From positions 41,055,000-41,118,999 of the forward strand of contig OY747710.1 of the NCBI GenBank assembly GCA_963556495.2: a stretch of 64,000 bases of DNA, in the 5' to 3' direction. The position numbers and the translations under genes were made by a program. This document shows positions 10,626 to 63,655 of the stretch, piece by piece (the stretch's first letter is position 1; every line of letters starts with the position of its first letter). Origin of the DNA: Valencia hispanica. Taxonomy: Eukaryota > Chordata > Actinopteri > Cyprinodontiformes > Valenciidae. A model generated the notes under the pieces. That model did not search any database. It was not told the origin of the DNA and worked only from the letters and a program-made list of their open reading frames with translations.

Positions 10626-13182
10626 AAAATCCTAATTCACCTAAAAGAGGAAATACTTTTACATCAAGTGTCAGTAATGTACGGACAGACGGATGGATCG
10701 ATTGATCATAGTTTGGTGTAGATACGTCTTATCTTAAAATTATTCATTTCTCTGGTAGATTTAGGTTCAAAGTAATCTAATAAACAAACAAAAAATACCC
10801 ACAAATTATGAGTCAGCCATCCTCGGCGCCATCCTCAGTAATCCTTTCATTTTTACTTGAATGTTTTGTTTTGTTTTTCTTACTGGACATAATAGTAACT
10901 TTTTTTTGTAGTGATCCAGCAGGAGTCCCAACTTCTATCTTATAGAAAATTGATGGAGGAGGCAACAAATTAGGGTGATGTCATAGAGGTGTTCCATCCT
11001 CAAAGGCTTGGAGCTCATAGCCAAAAACAATTGGTCAAAATACCAATGCATAGTTTATAGAAGCTTTTCAGCAGTTGTAAGAAGGGTTGGATTTTATTTA
11101 ATTGATTATTGGAAGGGCATAACTTATTTTTAACAAGCAGTTTTTATTAAAATGTGAATGAAATAGATTTGTTTTTCTTTTAAAACTGTTAATCCTTTTT
11201 TTAAATTAATTTTTTCTGTGATGTTTTCTCATTTCGTTTCAGAAACAAACATCATTGCATTAAAGTCATTTTAAATCTAAATAGGCCAGAGGTGTGAGTA
11301 ACTTTGAAATGAACTGTAAACAGGTAAATAAATAGTTTTCTCTTTGTGGGAGGTTTCTTTTTAATGGAAAGTTATCAAGGATCGACTACATTTAACACTG
11401 TCCTATTCCTGGTTTTTAAGAATTTACATTATTGTTACTCTGACATGTACCAAAGCTGAGGTTGTATTTTTAATCTCTACAAAGAGTTTAAAGAAAACAT
11501 GGTTAATTCTCGGAATTAAGCTTTTTTTGAAACATATGCTCTTCATGATCCTATCAGTTTTCATAACCATCTGTCTCCTTGGATACTAAAGTCCCTCCAA
11601 AATTACCAGAAGCTAATAAGCGGTCCACCATGAAACAGAAATATGCGCACCATACTGTGTACAGTTACAGGTTAATGTTAGGCGTGCACTGGGATAACAA
11701 CACTTGTTCCACATTATTGAAAATGGAAGAAGGAAAAAAAAACACCATCACTGGTCGAGGCGAAGCCAGTACACTCAGTCAGATGGGTTAAATACCGCAA
11801 ATTATATCTAAAATGACAAGAGCTGATGTATTTTAAACAATGCAGTGATGGCCAAATTGCATTGGTTTCTCCTCTTTCAACCGAGAAATCCTCATAAAGA
11901 GGTGCTTGGGATGACTACTTTGGAAAAACACGCAACAGGATTCTTTAATTACTTCTGAGTTTCATTGTTTTTTCTGCCCTAAGGCCAACCTTAATTTGTG
12001 AATCCCATGTAAATTATGTGTCAAAATAGTTTTTCTTAGACTCTTTGAAAAAGTCCCGCCGGACATGCAAGTAACAGAAACATCTGCTTCTTCTTCATTT
12101 TTTAAATTTGACGTCTCGGGCAGCTTTCATAGCAAAATGCGAAAATCAAACAATCCTCACCACTGAATGCCAATAGGACCTAAAATATGCTCAACCCAAG
12201 CCCAACATTTTCAGAAAGCTTGAAAAATGGTCAAAAGAAAATCAAATGATGCATACAGCCACTGATGAGGGGACAGGTTCATCCCACTTTTCACACAAAT
12301 CCTAAAATTATTACTGACATGTGGAAGATGAGTGCCGGATAGAAAAGGTTTTTAAACCCTTCAACTTCCAACCCACAAAATAACAGCAGAGACTAGCAAC
12401 AGCCCACTATCCCTGGCTGAATCGTACAAACATGACTTGTAAGTCAATCAAAAATAAGGAAATAATGACACCACAAATGGCCCTTAACAACAATAATATT
12501 ATTTTGACTGCTGTTTCTATTTATTTAACTTAGCAAGGTTTTAAACATAAAACTGCTACTTAGGTGAAATCCAACTATGCTAACACTGACTGGTTATACG
12601 TTTAACAGTGGGATGTAATGCTTTGTCAGAAAAGTCAAGATTTAGGTGTGGGAATGAAGTCACATATAAATTGAGCTTGTTATCTTATCAGTCATAACAC
12701 CGGTTGGATTTAAAAATTGGTTTGCTGCTAAATACTATTATTAATACAAGCTTGTTACAATGTACGACTCTCCAATTTTGGTATTTAAACACTAAAATCT
12801 AAAGTAACATGTTTAGAAATAGATAGATAGATATTGGACGACCCACTGTGTGTCAGTGGTTTAATGAGACAGAAATTAAGACAAACTATCCTTATAAAAA
12901 CAAGTGTACACCTATGACTTGCACTACGTTTTACTTGCGAGGCAGTCATATTGGACATTGAACTCGAGGCTTCTTAGTAGCCTACAAATTTCCAATTTGG
13001 CATTCTGACTTTAGGTGGTGTTCTTATTGTGTTCTCGACTGGGAACTTAGTACATAAGAGTTCCGAGTGCAAAGAGAATGCAACATGCCCTTCTAGTTTT
13101 TAGAAGTGACCAAACTACGTTGTAAATATATGTCTATCTTTTTGCAGTTGTCATTATCCAACTTCACAGAGCTTTGGCATTG
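10626..13182. other. intergenic, nothing recognised
   Basis: AT-rich sequence. A short (GATA)4 run is at 12820-12833. The largest open frames are about 70 codons and have no recognisable motif. Confidence 0.4.
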
Positions 13183-14372
13183 CTCATTCCCAAGGCCGCC
13201 TTAATGCACGGGCCAACCGGGGCGGTGGCCAGGGGCCTATGACGCTCAGGGGGCCTATCATTTCAGGTTTAAAAAAAACCCCAAAAGAAACATTGTATTA
13301 CTTGTCCGGTTTTCTGTCAATCATCTTATATGCTAATGTAATGCTGCTGATTGATCCAAATTACAAGTGACCTACTTCACCCACATGGCCTCTAAAGTTC
13401 CCATTGCACCATGAGCTCACCAATCAAACAATTTAGACAATTTCAGGGCGTGGTCATCTGGATGTAAAGAAACGTTGAAAAATGTCAGGGAAGAAATTTG
13501 AGAGCAGTGCTCAGAAAAGAAAAGCGTTTCGTGAGAAGGAGCTTCGAGACAAAGAAATAACAAAGAAAATGCCTAAGCTGACTGAATTCTTTCAGTCAGC
13601 TAAAGAAGTAGGCCATAGCTAGCTCTCTGACACACCGGGCAGAGAGGAGGATGCAGCAGCAGCAGCAGCACCTGTAGGCATGGAGCAGCCCGCACAGCAG
13701 GAAACCGCAGGTGAGGAGGCGCAGCCGAAAGGAGCGAGACATGGGAGATTTTTGGATACATTCTACTGCAGGTTTTCGTTTTTTTTTCACTTTTTGTTTT
13801 GTAAATACACACTGGGTATTTTAGTTATTCTGGAAATACAGTCATATCACGGTGGATTATTCTTTTCAGCACGGAAAAAACAAAGGTAAGGAAAAATTTA
13901 TGCTCTTGTTTTTCAAATGCTGCACGTATTTTTGGGCTTATTTTGCTGCTCATTTGCTGAAATTTGCAGGTAGCATGATGAAATTTGCAGCTTTAGAATC
14001 TGTGAGATGCTGGCTTTCAGGGAAGGCAAAGTTTGCTCGGTTCTGTTTGGCAGGGTGACCGACAGGTTCGGTTGAATGTGTTCATGTAAAAATCGCAAAA
14101 TAGCACAACTGCCTTTTTAATTGCTTGTTATTTTTTCTGGGTTTGGAAGTCACAAAAAATATTTATAGGAGTCTTTAGCTGAGATTCTGAGGTTTATAAT
14201 GATAGGACATGCTTAGCAATCAGTGACCACAGGTCAACTAAATTCGGACATTCTCTCCGCCCTTCCCCCACAGTGACCCGGCGGCGGGGCTGTGGGGTGG
14301 AACAGGTTAAATGTAAATCAATAAGCACTTGCTGACACATTGGCCATATTGCTGCCCATGGTGCTGAAAGGA

Positions 14373-14391
14373 GTGTGTGTGTGCGTGTGTG

Positions 14392-14458
<67 letters not shown>
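14373..14458. repeat. (GT)n microsatellite
   Basis: About 43 GT units with two early GC interruptions, inside the hAT element. Confidence 0.95.
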
Positions 14459-14459
<1 letters not shown>

Positions 14460-14559
14460 CTCCTGTTCTCAGCTGCTTTTGTTTAGGTTTTTATTCTAAG
14501 TTATAAATCTGCACGGCTTCTTTTAACATAGATTTTTTTTTCATTTTAAATCATGCTTT

Positions 14560-14690
14560 TTATTCCTGTACTTTTGCTTTTTCTGCACCCTGGTGTAATG
14601 CTTTTGATGTTTTATGTAAAGCACTTTGAATTGTCCTGTAACATGAATTGTGCTATAAGAATAAACTTGCCATGCCTTCTTTAAAGAGAA
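14560..14690 (+). repeat. LINE 3'-tail-like fragment
   Basis: GTAAAGCACTTTGAATTG followed by a 'TGCTATAAGAATAAACTTGCC' type end (14611-14672), the usual 3' end of fish L2-like elements, nested in the hAT element. Confidence 0.5.
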
Positions 14691-14787
14691 GGTCCTTGCA
14701 CTGACTTGTTAGCTGCTGTTCTTTGTTTCTGCTGTCATCACTATTTGATGTTTATGCAGAGGTGAAGGTGGTATTCACTACTTTGTT

Positions 14788-14946
<159 letters not shown>

Positions 14947-15060
14947 GTAGCCGTGTATAACACACACATATATAAGGGCCGTGGGGGGGGGGGGGTTGGA
15001 GGCTACTGAGCCTCTCTGCCCCGGGGCCTATCAGCTGGTTAAGGTGGCCCTGCTCATTCC

Positions 15061-17714
15061 TTAAAAAAAAAAAACTCTCACTTTCAGCACAACGTGAACA
15101 CTAACTTATTATTTGCTCACAGCATCACCCTCAGTATCCTGGCAGGGTGCTCAGAAAGAGGTTTGGGCTGAAGGCTTATCAAAACTTTATGCAAAGCCAA
15201 TAAAAGTGGAGTAAACATAAACAGGCAACCACAAATTGAGACTTTGCAAATCAAAGCACGCGTGTTTTTTTTTTTGTTTTTTTTTGTCTGCATAGGATGA
15301 TGCAGTTACCAGCAGTGATGGTTTGGACCACACATGACATCCATGTTCAACACTTGAATGCTGTCAGGACCAGCAACGCATTTCTGCATGCACCACGGTT
15401 ATCCATCATTTCTATTTTTTTGCCTTGCAGAAAGCACTCCTCAAGCCTTCATGGGATAAACTCAAGAGGGCCCTGAGACCCCTGCCCAAATATTCCATGA
15501 AAAACCTCAAGTCTTTGGTTCTCTGAAAGCTTTCTTTGGTCAACAAAGGAATCCAAGAGAGGAAGAGGAGATGACACTGCCAAAGACACCCACCACTGGC
15601 CTTCTGCTAATATCTGTCAAAATATAAATCAATAGGATCTGAAGAAAAATGACCGGGCATTTAATGCTGCAAAGCCAAGCATTCCTCCACTGAGTCCCAA
15701 ATCCAGCATCTCATATGAATTTCAATGATTCTTCTGTAAACTTTTTAGATATGCATCACCTCACTCCGAGTGCACACCAGGTTATAAATCAGCAGCCAAC
15801 CCTCCGGATTCATAGCCCAGTGCTGACTTCAGCACTGTCACACTCAATGGCAGTGGAATGGAGGTTATCGACCAGGGCGATGGGGCTGAAAACAATACAG
15901 ATTCCTCGTGAGCACCCATGGTGCAACATGTGTGCGCCACATGTTCCACCGCCCAAACAAGGAGGGATTTGTTTCATACAGATCTGCAATATCATAGAAG
16001 GGATGGAGGGGAGCTAATCACTATTTGAGCCTTGTAATCCTTCCCCATCCTATGTTTGCTTCTCTTATCATCCACCGCTTTATCTGCCCTCTGTAATTGT
16101 ACTCAAAAATACGAACAAATGTACAATTCTGTTCGTGACGACTGTTAAATGGCTTTGTGCCGCTTGCTGGGGTTCTCAGAATGAATCATCTCTTGCAAAA
16201 CCAGAGAAAAAATAAGACCAGATAGCAACAGCACATCACTCTGTCAAAAGCATAATCTCTTATTTAGATGAGAAGCTCATTGAGTTCAAACATATTTCAA
16301 GTTCCAGCAAAGCAAAAAAGTGCCGGCGGAACGGAAGAAATCTATCAGCTGCCTGAATTTAGGATGAAAGTTTTGTGATTCTTGAATACAAATAGGTACC
16401 TAAATATTCAATATTTTACTCAGAGTTATCAAAATTGCATTATCACTGCCAGATCTTCTCTTTCAAATCACTCTCACTCTTTAAATGAGAGCGCACGATG
16501 CTTATGTTAGCTGAGGCTCAACTGCATCCAAAATGACTTGTTTTTTTTATGCATTCCGATACACGGAGCTCACGCTGCCCACTTGGAAATCCATTAGAGG
16601 TTCTTGCAAACACGGCACATCACCTGCCCGTTTGTGCTGAAGCGGCCTGTCAGTAATCGTTTGCTTTCCAGTGCTAAATATGCATCCAGATTTAATGAGA
16701 ACAAACAATTAGTCTTTCAATTCAACCCAGCAGCACATAAGATTGTACATGTGGTAATACTCTAACTAACATTCTGCAATCAGGCAACCACACAGGGTAT
16801 CAGGGGAGCAATACGTTTCAGTATTTGTGCCGTGCCTGTGCGTCAATTACCAGCAGGGTCCTGCTCTAACATGGGGGCTGACTATTTTTCTTGGCACCAG
16901 AACCGCAAGAATGAGGAGAAAGAGAGCGGGGAAGCCTAACTGCGATGTGTTATAATGTTCCCTCTCAGGGCTTCTCCATCAGGATACGGATGAGGTCAAA
17001 GGTGCAATTGAGGGAGTCCATCAAAGGCGAAGCATGCTCAAAGTCATCTGAGCAGAGTTATCTGCGGTGAGGTGAAAGCAACTCGTTCAGTCAGGAGACC
17101 TAATCAGATTTCAAAGCAAACACTTGAAGGCAGTCCAAACATTGCTGCTAATTGCATCTGCCTTCGTTTTAAGCAAACTCACTGTACAACACCAACAAAA
17201 CAGAGGTCCCAGTGGAACAGGAACTGTTTTCAAAACCACAGGGAGCACCTCAACGTTACCTCCGTTCCTGGGCCACAACTGTTCATTTCAGGGATTGCCA
17301 ACTCTGATTGCTTCTGTCAGAAATCAAAATATAATGCCTGTGAAGTATTTCTTCTGGAATATTTCACTTTCTTTTCTTCATGCATGGAGACCGAAAAGGA
17401 AAATGTATATGTGCTCACTCTGGGTGCCATATGTTAGGGTTTCAAGAGCATGGAATCCTGGATAGGAGCGAGTCAAGGAGCAAAGTTTGGGTTTTCAGAT
17501 GACAGAATGTGTTCTGCCATAGTGTGACATTTCTATGGAAGAGAGCTGCAAAAAGTTTAAAGGGCATTTCATAGTTCCGATGCATGCACTCATTATAGGC
17601 AAGGGTATTCTATTACTTCGGGCTTTCAAAGACTAATTTGAATAATTCTTATTACTAGATGGAATGATTATCAAATAAATAAAATCCTTAGGTTTTAATG
17701 CTAGCCTGTTGTAT
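15061..17714. other. intergenic block free of recognised repeats
   Basis: About 2.6 kb without any repeat family I know, in a window where repeats are otherwise frequent; 16130-17060 is moderate in GC and low in simple sequence. That is compatible with conserved non-coding DNA but does not prove it. Two overlapping frames of 121 and 113 codons (17072-17437, 17124-17465) show no domain. Confidence 0.35.
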
Positions 17715-18360
17715 GTGTTCCAGTTCCAGTTCTTATGGTTTGGGTCATTCTCCTGCTGGACCACCGAACTGTGTCCAGGTTCCACTTTACTAGCTGTTAA
17801 CTTTAGGTGAAGTTCAAGAGTTTGAAGGTATTCCTAATTTTTTCCATCTTTATTGTGCAGTGCTCCAACACCGCTGACAGTGAAACAGTCCCTCAGCATG
17901 ATTATACCACTACCATGCTGGACACTTTGTAAAGTGTTTCGTCTGAAAGCCTCACCTGAACTTCTACAAACAAAGCCATTGTGGTCAAATACCTGTGTTA
18001 CTATTAAACTTTTTGACATTTGAATAGTTGCTGGATGCAGCTGCACATTTCCTTTGAGTTTGAGGGTGTGGGTGTGTGGAGTTTTTTTTTTCTTGGTTGG
18101 CACCCTCTAAGTCCAAGTTGATGTTAAAGTAACTCCACTGTTAACAGTGACACGGGTGTTCTAGAAGCTTTCAGTTCATGGTAAGTTGAAATTGTAATTG
18201 TTCCTGTTTTGTTTTTGAACATCCTAACCAATTTCACTTTCTCTGAGGCTGACAGTTGAGGTCAGACGATTGTGACTTGGACACGATTTGATGTTCTAAC
18301 TGGACAGTAATCCCAAACACACACCAAACCTAGATAAATGTAGATGTAGATAACGTCAAG
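17715..18360 (-). mobile_element. old Tc1-like relic
   Basis: The minus-strand frame 18103-17834 contains GSGIIMLRDCFTVSGVGALH, corresponding to the Tc1 phrase [18 protein letters not shown] with substitutions. It is inactive and heavily decayed. Confidence 0.6.
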
Positions 18361-18689
18361 CTTCTGATTTGGTCCTGACCAAATCCCTTTTGAAGTATTA
18401 TGAATTTTGTTTTTAAAAAGCTGGATCTAAGACCAAACAACAACAACAAAACTAATCAATTTAAATAAGCTCCACCAGTTCTGAGAGGAGAAGTCAAACC
18501 AATGCCAGGATGTTGGTCATAGCTATAAAAAGTGTTTAATTTGAGAATTATCCTATGTTTTTCAATTGAAAAACAAATCTGAAAAAATGAAACAACCCAG
18601 TTTCCACTCTTAGGCTTTGTTGAAGGTATTTCTCCAAATTCAATTTCAGCATTTAGTCTTTGTTTTCTTGACCTGACAACACTGGCCAT

Positions 18690-19050
18690 GGGAACGTTCT
18701 CTAAATCTCTCAGATTGTGAGGTCATATCTTGTTATCTCCAACCCTCTTCAGGCGAGCCCACAGATTCTCTGCCGCATTTCTTTAGGTTATTGCTTGACT
18801 ACTCCAAAGGTTTGATTTTCCTCTCACTGGGTCACTACTATGCTGATTTGGATGCATGGTTGGACTCACAGTGAGTCAAAAAGTAAAAATACCTCTTTGC
18901 CTTCTGCTTTCCATATCTGATATCATCCATTTTGAAAAAAAAACGTTCCATCTGATAAAATGTAACTACACAGCATTATGCTGCCTACACTATGTTTCAC
19001 AATGAGTTTGGAGTTCTTTTGGTGTTGTTTAGTGTTTTTTGTTCAACGCA
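18690..19050 (-). mobile_element. old Tc1-like relic
   Basis: Plus-strand text around 18973-19012 (agcattatgctgcctacac, tgtttcacaatgag) is the antisense of VKHxxGSIML in Tc1 transposases. There is no open frame. Confidence 0.45.
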
Positions 19051-19536
19051 TACCTATTGTCCCACAAGGTTTTAATAGATTTTAGCCAGGGTTGCATGTT
19101 TGCTTCAGAAGAAAATGCTTCTGCCTCTCAACCCAACTAACCCTACTCCTTAGCAGAGACATTTGGAGAATACAGGAAATTGCGGCATGTAGAACACAAA
19201 AACTACTGTAAATGCTTCTGTCAGGCTGTGGAAAACTCATGAAAATGTAACTGGTACAGACTGAACGTCATGTATGGTTAATCAGATTCAACATAATCAA
19301 GACTGAATCCTGAAACTGAATTAAAATGTACTTCAGCTTTTGTGCACATTTAAACGTTACACCATCCTCCCTTCCCCAGCAAGTTTCACATTTTTCTGTT
19401 GTATTGTATGGGATGTATGTATGTCACATTATATGTGGAAAAGGGTTTGCTCCTTAAAAAAAATCCTGCATTTTAAAAGAGCAGAGTGGACGTTTGAGTG
19501 AAACTTTATTTGACCTTGTATGTGTAATTTTGAACA

Positions 19537-19850
19537 TGTAAACGGCCTGTACTTGGAGCCCCTAAGGATCCCTAAGGATCCCGAACTGCTTCACACTACA
19601 ATCAGTCATTCACCCCTTCATGCACACATTCCCACAATGGTGATGGCAAGCTACATTGTAACCACAGCTGCACTGGCGCACACTGACAGCGAGGCTGCCG
19701 AACACTGGCGCCACCAGGCCCTCTGACCACCACCAGCAGGCAAGTCAGGTGGAGTGTCTTGCCCAAGGACACAACAACTGACACGGACAGAGCAGGGGCT
19801 CGAACCGGCAACCCTTCGGTTACAAGAGGAACTCCTAACTCCTGCGAAAA
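19537..19850 (+). repeat. abundant fish interspersed repeat (LINE/SINE 3'-end type)
   Basis: Recognised by ACGGCCTGTACTTG, ATGGCAAGCTACATTGTA, CTCTGACCACCACCAG, GTGTCTTGCCCAAGGACACA and GGGCTCGAACCGGCAACC, which occur together in many percomorph genomes. It includes a tandem duplication of CCTAAGGATC at 19562-19580. Confidence 0.6.
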
Positions 19851-21999
19851 TCCAAACTATATGTGTGTGCCAAATCTTTGTTTTTTGAAATCATCCAAAT
19901 TGATCGTCGAGTAATTTTTCCACCCTGAAAGAAAGAAAAAAAAATTCAAATTCATCTTTAAAAGCCCCAAACTAATATGATATTCATACCCACGATGTCT
20001 GCAAGTTTCTCAACAGCACTGCATGTGAAGAGGCTATTTTTCACCACCACGGCATCCAGCTGGATCTCAAAGTTATGAGCAGTGTATTCACATATGGCGT
20101 TCGCCCTCATCTCTTGAAATCCCAAAAGACACAGCCGCTGCATGGTGTTTATTGCAGGTCATTATCAGGGCCCTGGCCCTCACAAGCACCTTGGCAGACA
20201 GAGGACGCCCTCCACCCCAGAGGACAGAGTGTGATTGTTTTAATGTGGCTGCCTTGGTATTTGGTGCTCCAGCAAAATCCCAACCACATATCAACCAACT
20301 GCCATGTGCAGACTTGAAAATTACAAGAACGCCAATTGCCAAAGCTGAGCGTAACTTGAACTGTACACAGTGTTATTATTTGTATCCCTGGAAGGGATGA
20401 TGACATTTCTCCTGCCAGCTTGCACTTGCCCATTCCTGATGATGTCAGGGTGTTTTAGCATATCAGTGTACCTACGAACATCTCCTTGTTGCCCTTTCCT
20501 GGAGGAATATCAACAAAGTATGTAACTGAAGGTCGTGTGCAGTGAGCAGCAGTGGATATGACATTACATCTCTGAAATGTCCTTTGTAAGCAGGTTTGCA
20601 CTGACTACACATCAACAAGTGTGTAATGTGGTAAGAGAGAAGAGCGTAAGAGAGCATTTTCAGTAAAGGAATGAGATTCACAGAGGGTCCTGTGGGAATG
20701 TGGGATAAAATGGCAGATGTGCTTGAAAAAGCAGATCTCAGATTTTCCAGAGAAGAAAAACCGTGGCACAGGCGGACCCTGCTATCCAATACTTTGATAA
20801 AGATTCATTTAAAATCTGATATGGGACGCATCGTCTTGGTAATCATGCTGCACTTTGTCGACTCCTATACAAGTGCACACGTTTAGGTTTACCCTGCCTA
20901 GGACAGGCTCAAATTGGGCCTGAAAGTCATTGTTAAGTTACCAGCTCATTTCTTGCTCAAAGAATTTTCTGTTGGTGAGATAAATATTTAAATAAATCAT
21001 TGTGATGGAAAATATAATAAATAAAAAAAACCTATATGAGTACTAAATCTAAATGAGCAAATAAATCCTTTCCCAGTTAAGTCACAAATGAACTGTAATT
21101 AACATACACCTTTTGGAAAGCTGTGTTCAGTTTCAGTTTTAAGTAAAAACAATATTTAACTTTTGAGTTGGCCTAAGCCCTGCAATGTATCTGAAACAAA
21201 ATGACTCAGCAAAGAAAAGTGGGGGAAAAGTTCCCTGACAATTTTATTAAAAAAACGATTCTAAGTTATTTAAAATGCTTGAACGCAGTCGTTGCCACCT
21301 AAACGGTGATTAGGTTTTTACATTGGACCAGGTTGCATTGCCTAGTTGTTGTTGTTTTGTTTTTTTTACCTAATAAATGATATATCATTTAAAACAGCGT
21401 TTTGTCTTTACTCTGGATATCTTTGTCTAAAATCCTAATAAGTGTGACAAAAGCAGCAAAAGCAGAAGATAAGATCTGAAAGGGAGGAAATATTTTTAAG
21501 CACTGCATACTTCATTGAATATATCGTTCCCAGCGCCAGCCTAAGGCATACGCAAATAAGATTTAAAGGATACTTTCTAAAAATGCAAATAATAATCTTC
21601 ATAGTTTGATTGTTGTGTTCCCATAGTGACAATCTGATGCTTTAGATTAACCACATTTATTTCATCCAAAAGTAAAATAAAATCGATAACAAAGCTGTTA
21701 AATCAATGCTGCTTGAATGACCAGGACCAGTAGGAGTAATTTTATGATACCTGACCCGTATGACTTTTACAAACACTTAACACTCTTTCTATTTAGCCTT
21801 TAAACAATCTTTACAAATACATAAAAGTGGTTCCAGAAAATTGCACAATTGTATTGTCCATGTTTACAGTGTTTACAAATCTTTACATTACATGATTTAT
21901 GTACACATTTTCAAAATACAAAAACCATCAAATCACTTATAGATTTATTTTTTGCTGTAACTTTTTTACTTATTTAATATTGTAGTTTTGATTTGTTTC
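19851..21999. other. intergenic, mostly unrecognised; includes an exon-like frame
   Basis: Unique-looking between 19950 and 20900; AT-rich beyond. The minus-strand segment 19990-20112 has an open frame with splice-like borders (see findings). No repeat family identified. Confidence 0.35.
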
Positions 22000-22500
22000 T
22001 TGAATGCCATGATGCTTTTTGACATTTTTTTCTTTGCTTTTGAAGTGCATTCCACAAATTAGTTCCTTTCACTGAGATGGGTCAGTTCCATGACTTTGGT
22101 TCTGATACTGGATTTATTAAAGGCGTCTGTTCTCTTCAGATTGTACTGACTTTCTCTTTTTAAAAATTTTCTTTGATGTAATATTTTACTACCTGAAAAA
22201 TATTATAATATACAGTATCATAAAATTTTAACACCTTGCACTTGACAAAAAGAGGATTTGATGGATCTCTATATCTTTTGTTATTTACTATTCTCAAAGC
22301 CCATTTTTGTAAAATGAATATTGGCTGTGTGTATGTTTTACACATTGTCCCCCGAATTTCTACACAATAAGTTAGGTATGGCTTAAACATTGTATTGTAT
22401 AAGGTGAGCAATGCTGAGTGATTTAGAGAGAATTTAACTTTATGTAACACAGCAATTGATTTAGCTAATTTCCCTTTTGTATAATTTATATGTGATTTCC
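22000..22500 (-). mobile_element. non-LTR retrotransposon ORF2 C-terminal fragment
   Basis: The minus-strand frame 22450-22160 (96 codons) includes LLTLYNTMFKPYLTYCVEIR and ILQKWALRIVNN, the thumb region that follows the reverse transcriptase core of fish LINEs. It is truncated at both ends. Confidence 0.75.
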
Positions 22501-22753
22501 AGTTAAGATCCTAGTCAATAATGACTCCTTAAAATGTCGTTTCCTTTACCCTTTGAATTTCCAACCCATCTATTTTTTACTGTTACACCTTTATCCAGAT
22601 TTTATTTTTGAACTGGGTTCACAAAAACATCACAGCAAATAATAACCAATTATCAGTGATTGCTTCCAAGCGCCCCCCCTGCCAGATTCAACCAAATCTG
22701 CATTAAAACACTTTTAATTGTGGAGATGTCCTTAACAGGAGGGGCCCCTAAAT

Positions 22754-22892
22754 CAGTGTTTCCAAACACTGATCCTTGACACACACAGCCCTGCATGTTT
22801 TAGATGTTACCCTGCTGTAACACATCTGATTCAGATGACTGCAGTTCAGCAAAAGTCTGTTAATCAGCTAAATCAGATGTACTGAAGCAGGT
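22754..22892. repeat. foldback MITE, copy 2 (truncated)
   Basis: The left arm CCCTGCATGTTTTAGATGTT and the centre match the copies at 904 and 30613. The right arm is lost after GTACTGAAGCAGG. Confidence 0.65.
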
Positions 22893-22944
22893 CAGTGTTA
22901 CGGCTTAAGGTCCCATACAAACTTGGCCTCGTCGCTACTAAATC

Positions 22945-23375
22945 TAAAATGCTATCCCAAAGGTTTTATTGATCCCAGAGGGAAATTAAGTGTTGGTATA
23001 GCTCATTAAATTAATTCTTTAAGGAATTGTTGTAGATAATGATGGCTGTGGGCAGGAAGGATTTCGTGTAACGGTCTGTATTGCAGCGAAACTGAAGAAG
23101 CCTCCGACTGAAGACGCTCTGTTGTTGTATGACATTCTCATGAAGAGATGCTCAGTGTTGTCCATAATAATTGTTGGATTTCATGAAGAATCTTTCTTTG
23201 CATCATCATCTCTAGTGCTTCCACAGTAGTGCCAAGAATAGAATCAGCCTTCTTTATCAGGTTGTTTAGCCTTTTTAAGTCCCTGGCTCGGATTCTGCTA
23301 CCCCAACAGATGACGCCTGAAGAGATTACACTCTCCACCACAGACTTGTGGAAGATTTGCAGCATCATACATACA
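22945..23375 (-). mobile_element. non-LTR retrotransposon 3' end
   Basis: On the minus strand: HKSVVESVISSGVICWG, RARDLKRLNNLIKKADSILG, then after a stop SVFSRRLLQFRCNTDRYTKS and FLPTAI, the standard C-terminal tail of a common fish LINE. The 3' end 'AATTTCCCTCTGGGATCAATAAA' type sequence is at 22965-22990. It ends about 190 bp before the EMC2 start codon. Confidence 0.8.
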
Positions 23376-23380
23376 TACAT

Positions 23381-23482
<102 letters not shown>

Positions 23483-23561
23483 TTTTTTTGTTCAGGCACG
23501 ATTCCAGCCAGCATTTTTCTGACGTAGAGGTGACGTATGTTGTCAAATGAGGCAGAGAAAG
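23483..23561 (+). promoter_or_regulatory. EMC2: EMC2 proximal promoter / 5' UTR, squeezed against a GATA microsatellite
   Basis: Only about 80 bp separate the start codon from the (GATA)n tract. This stretch has two closely spaced CRE/ATF-like TGACGTA motifs (23520-23526 and 23531-23537) and no TATA box. The promoter role is inferred from position. Confidence 0.45.
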
Positions 23562-63217
<39,656 letters not shown>

Positions 63218-63655
63218 AAATCTCCTGCGTTCACACATTTCCTTTTTGTTCAGTTAAGTTGGAGCAACATGACAGCTCAGACATCCCTGCAATTTAACCA
63301 GACATTCATCTTTGTGGTTTTTTGTTTTTTCTACCACCTCTTAGATTTATTTTCTCTAATTCTTTGATTTTTAACAGAAAATGGAGGATACTCTCAATGT
63401 TAACTCAGAAATTAAACCATACTGTAGATAGTTACCCAGCTGTTAACCAGTCCAGACTGGGTTACACTGCCCCAGCTTCTAAAAGGATTGAATTGTTGTC
63501 CATTAGTACTACATCAACATTAATATTCAGTCAGTTTGACCAGTAAACATTAGCTGTACAATACATGCCATTTATTACATTGTGGAGATACTGTGTGCTC
63601 AGCTTACTTTTGTTTTCACAATTATCTGTAAATTAAACAAACTTTTCAAAGTAGA
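63218..63655 (+). other. EMC2: EMC2 3' UTR (probable)
   Basis: AT-rich sequence after the stop codon. ATTAAA variants at 63411-63416 and 63632-63637 are the nearest candidate polyadenylation signals; no canonical AATAAA was noticed nearby, so the 3' end is a guess. 63656-64000 shows nothing recognisable. Confidence 0.4.

Noticed and set aside
17072..17465. Overlapping 121- and 113-codon frames, the second with a signal-peptide-like start (MKAVQTLLLIASAFVLS)
   Set aside because: The two frames overlap in different phases, neither shows a domain, and frames of this size are expected by chance in a 15-kb intergenic region. Transcription data would be needed to revive it.
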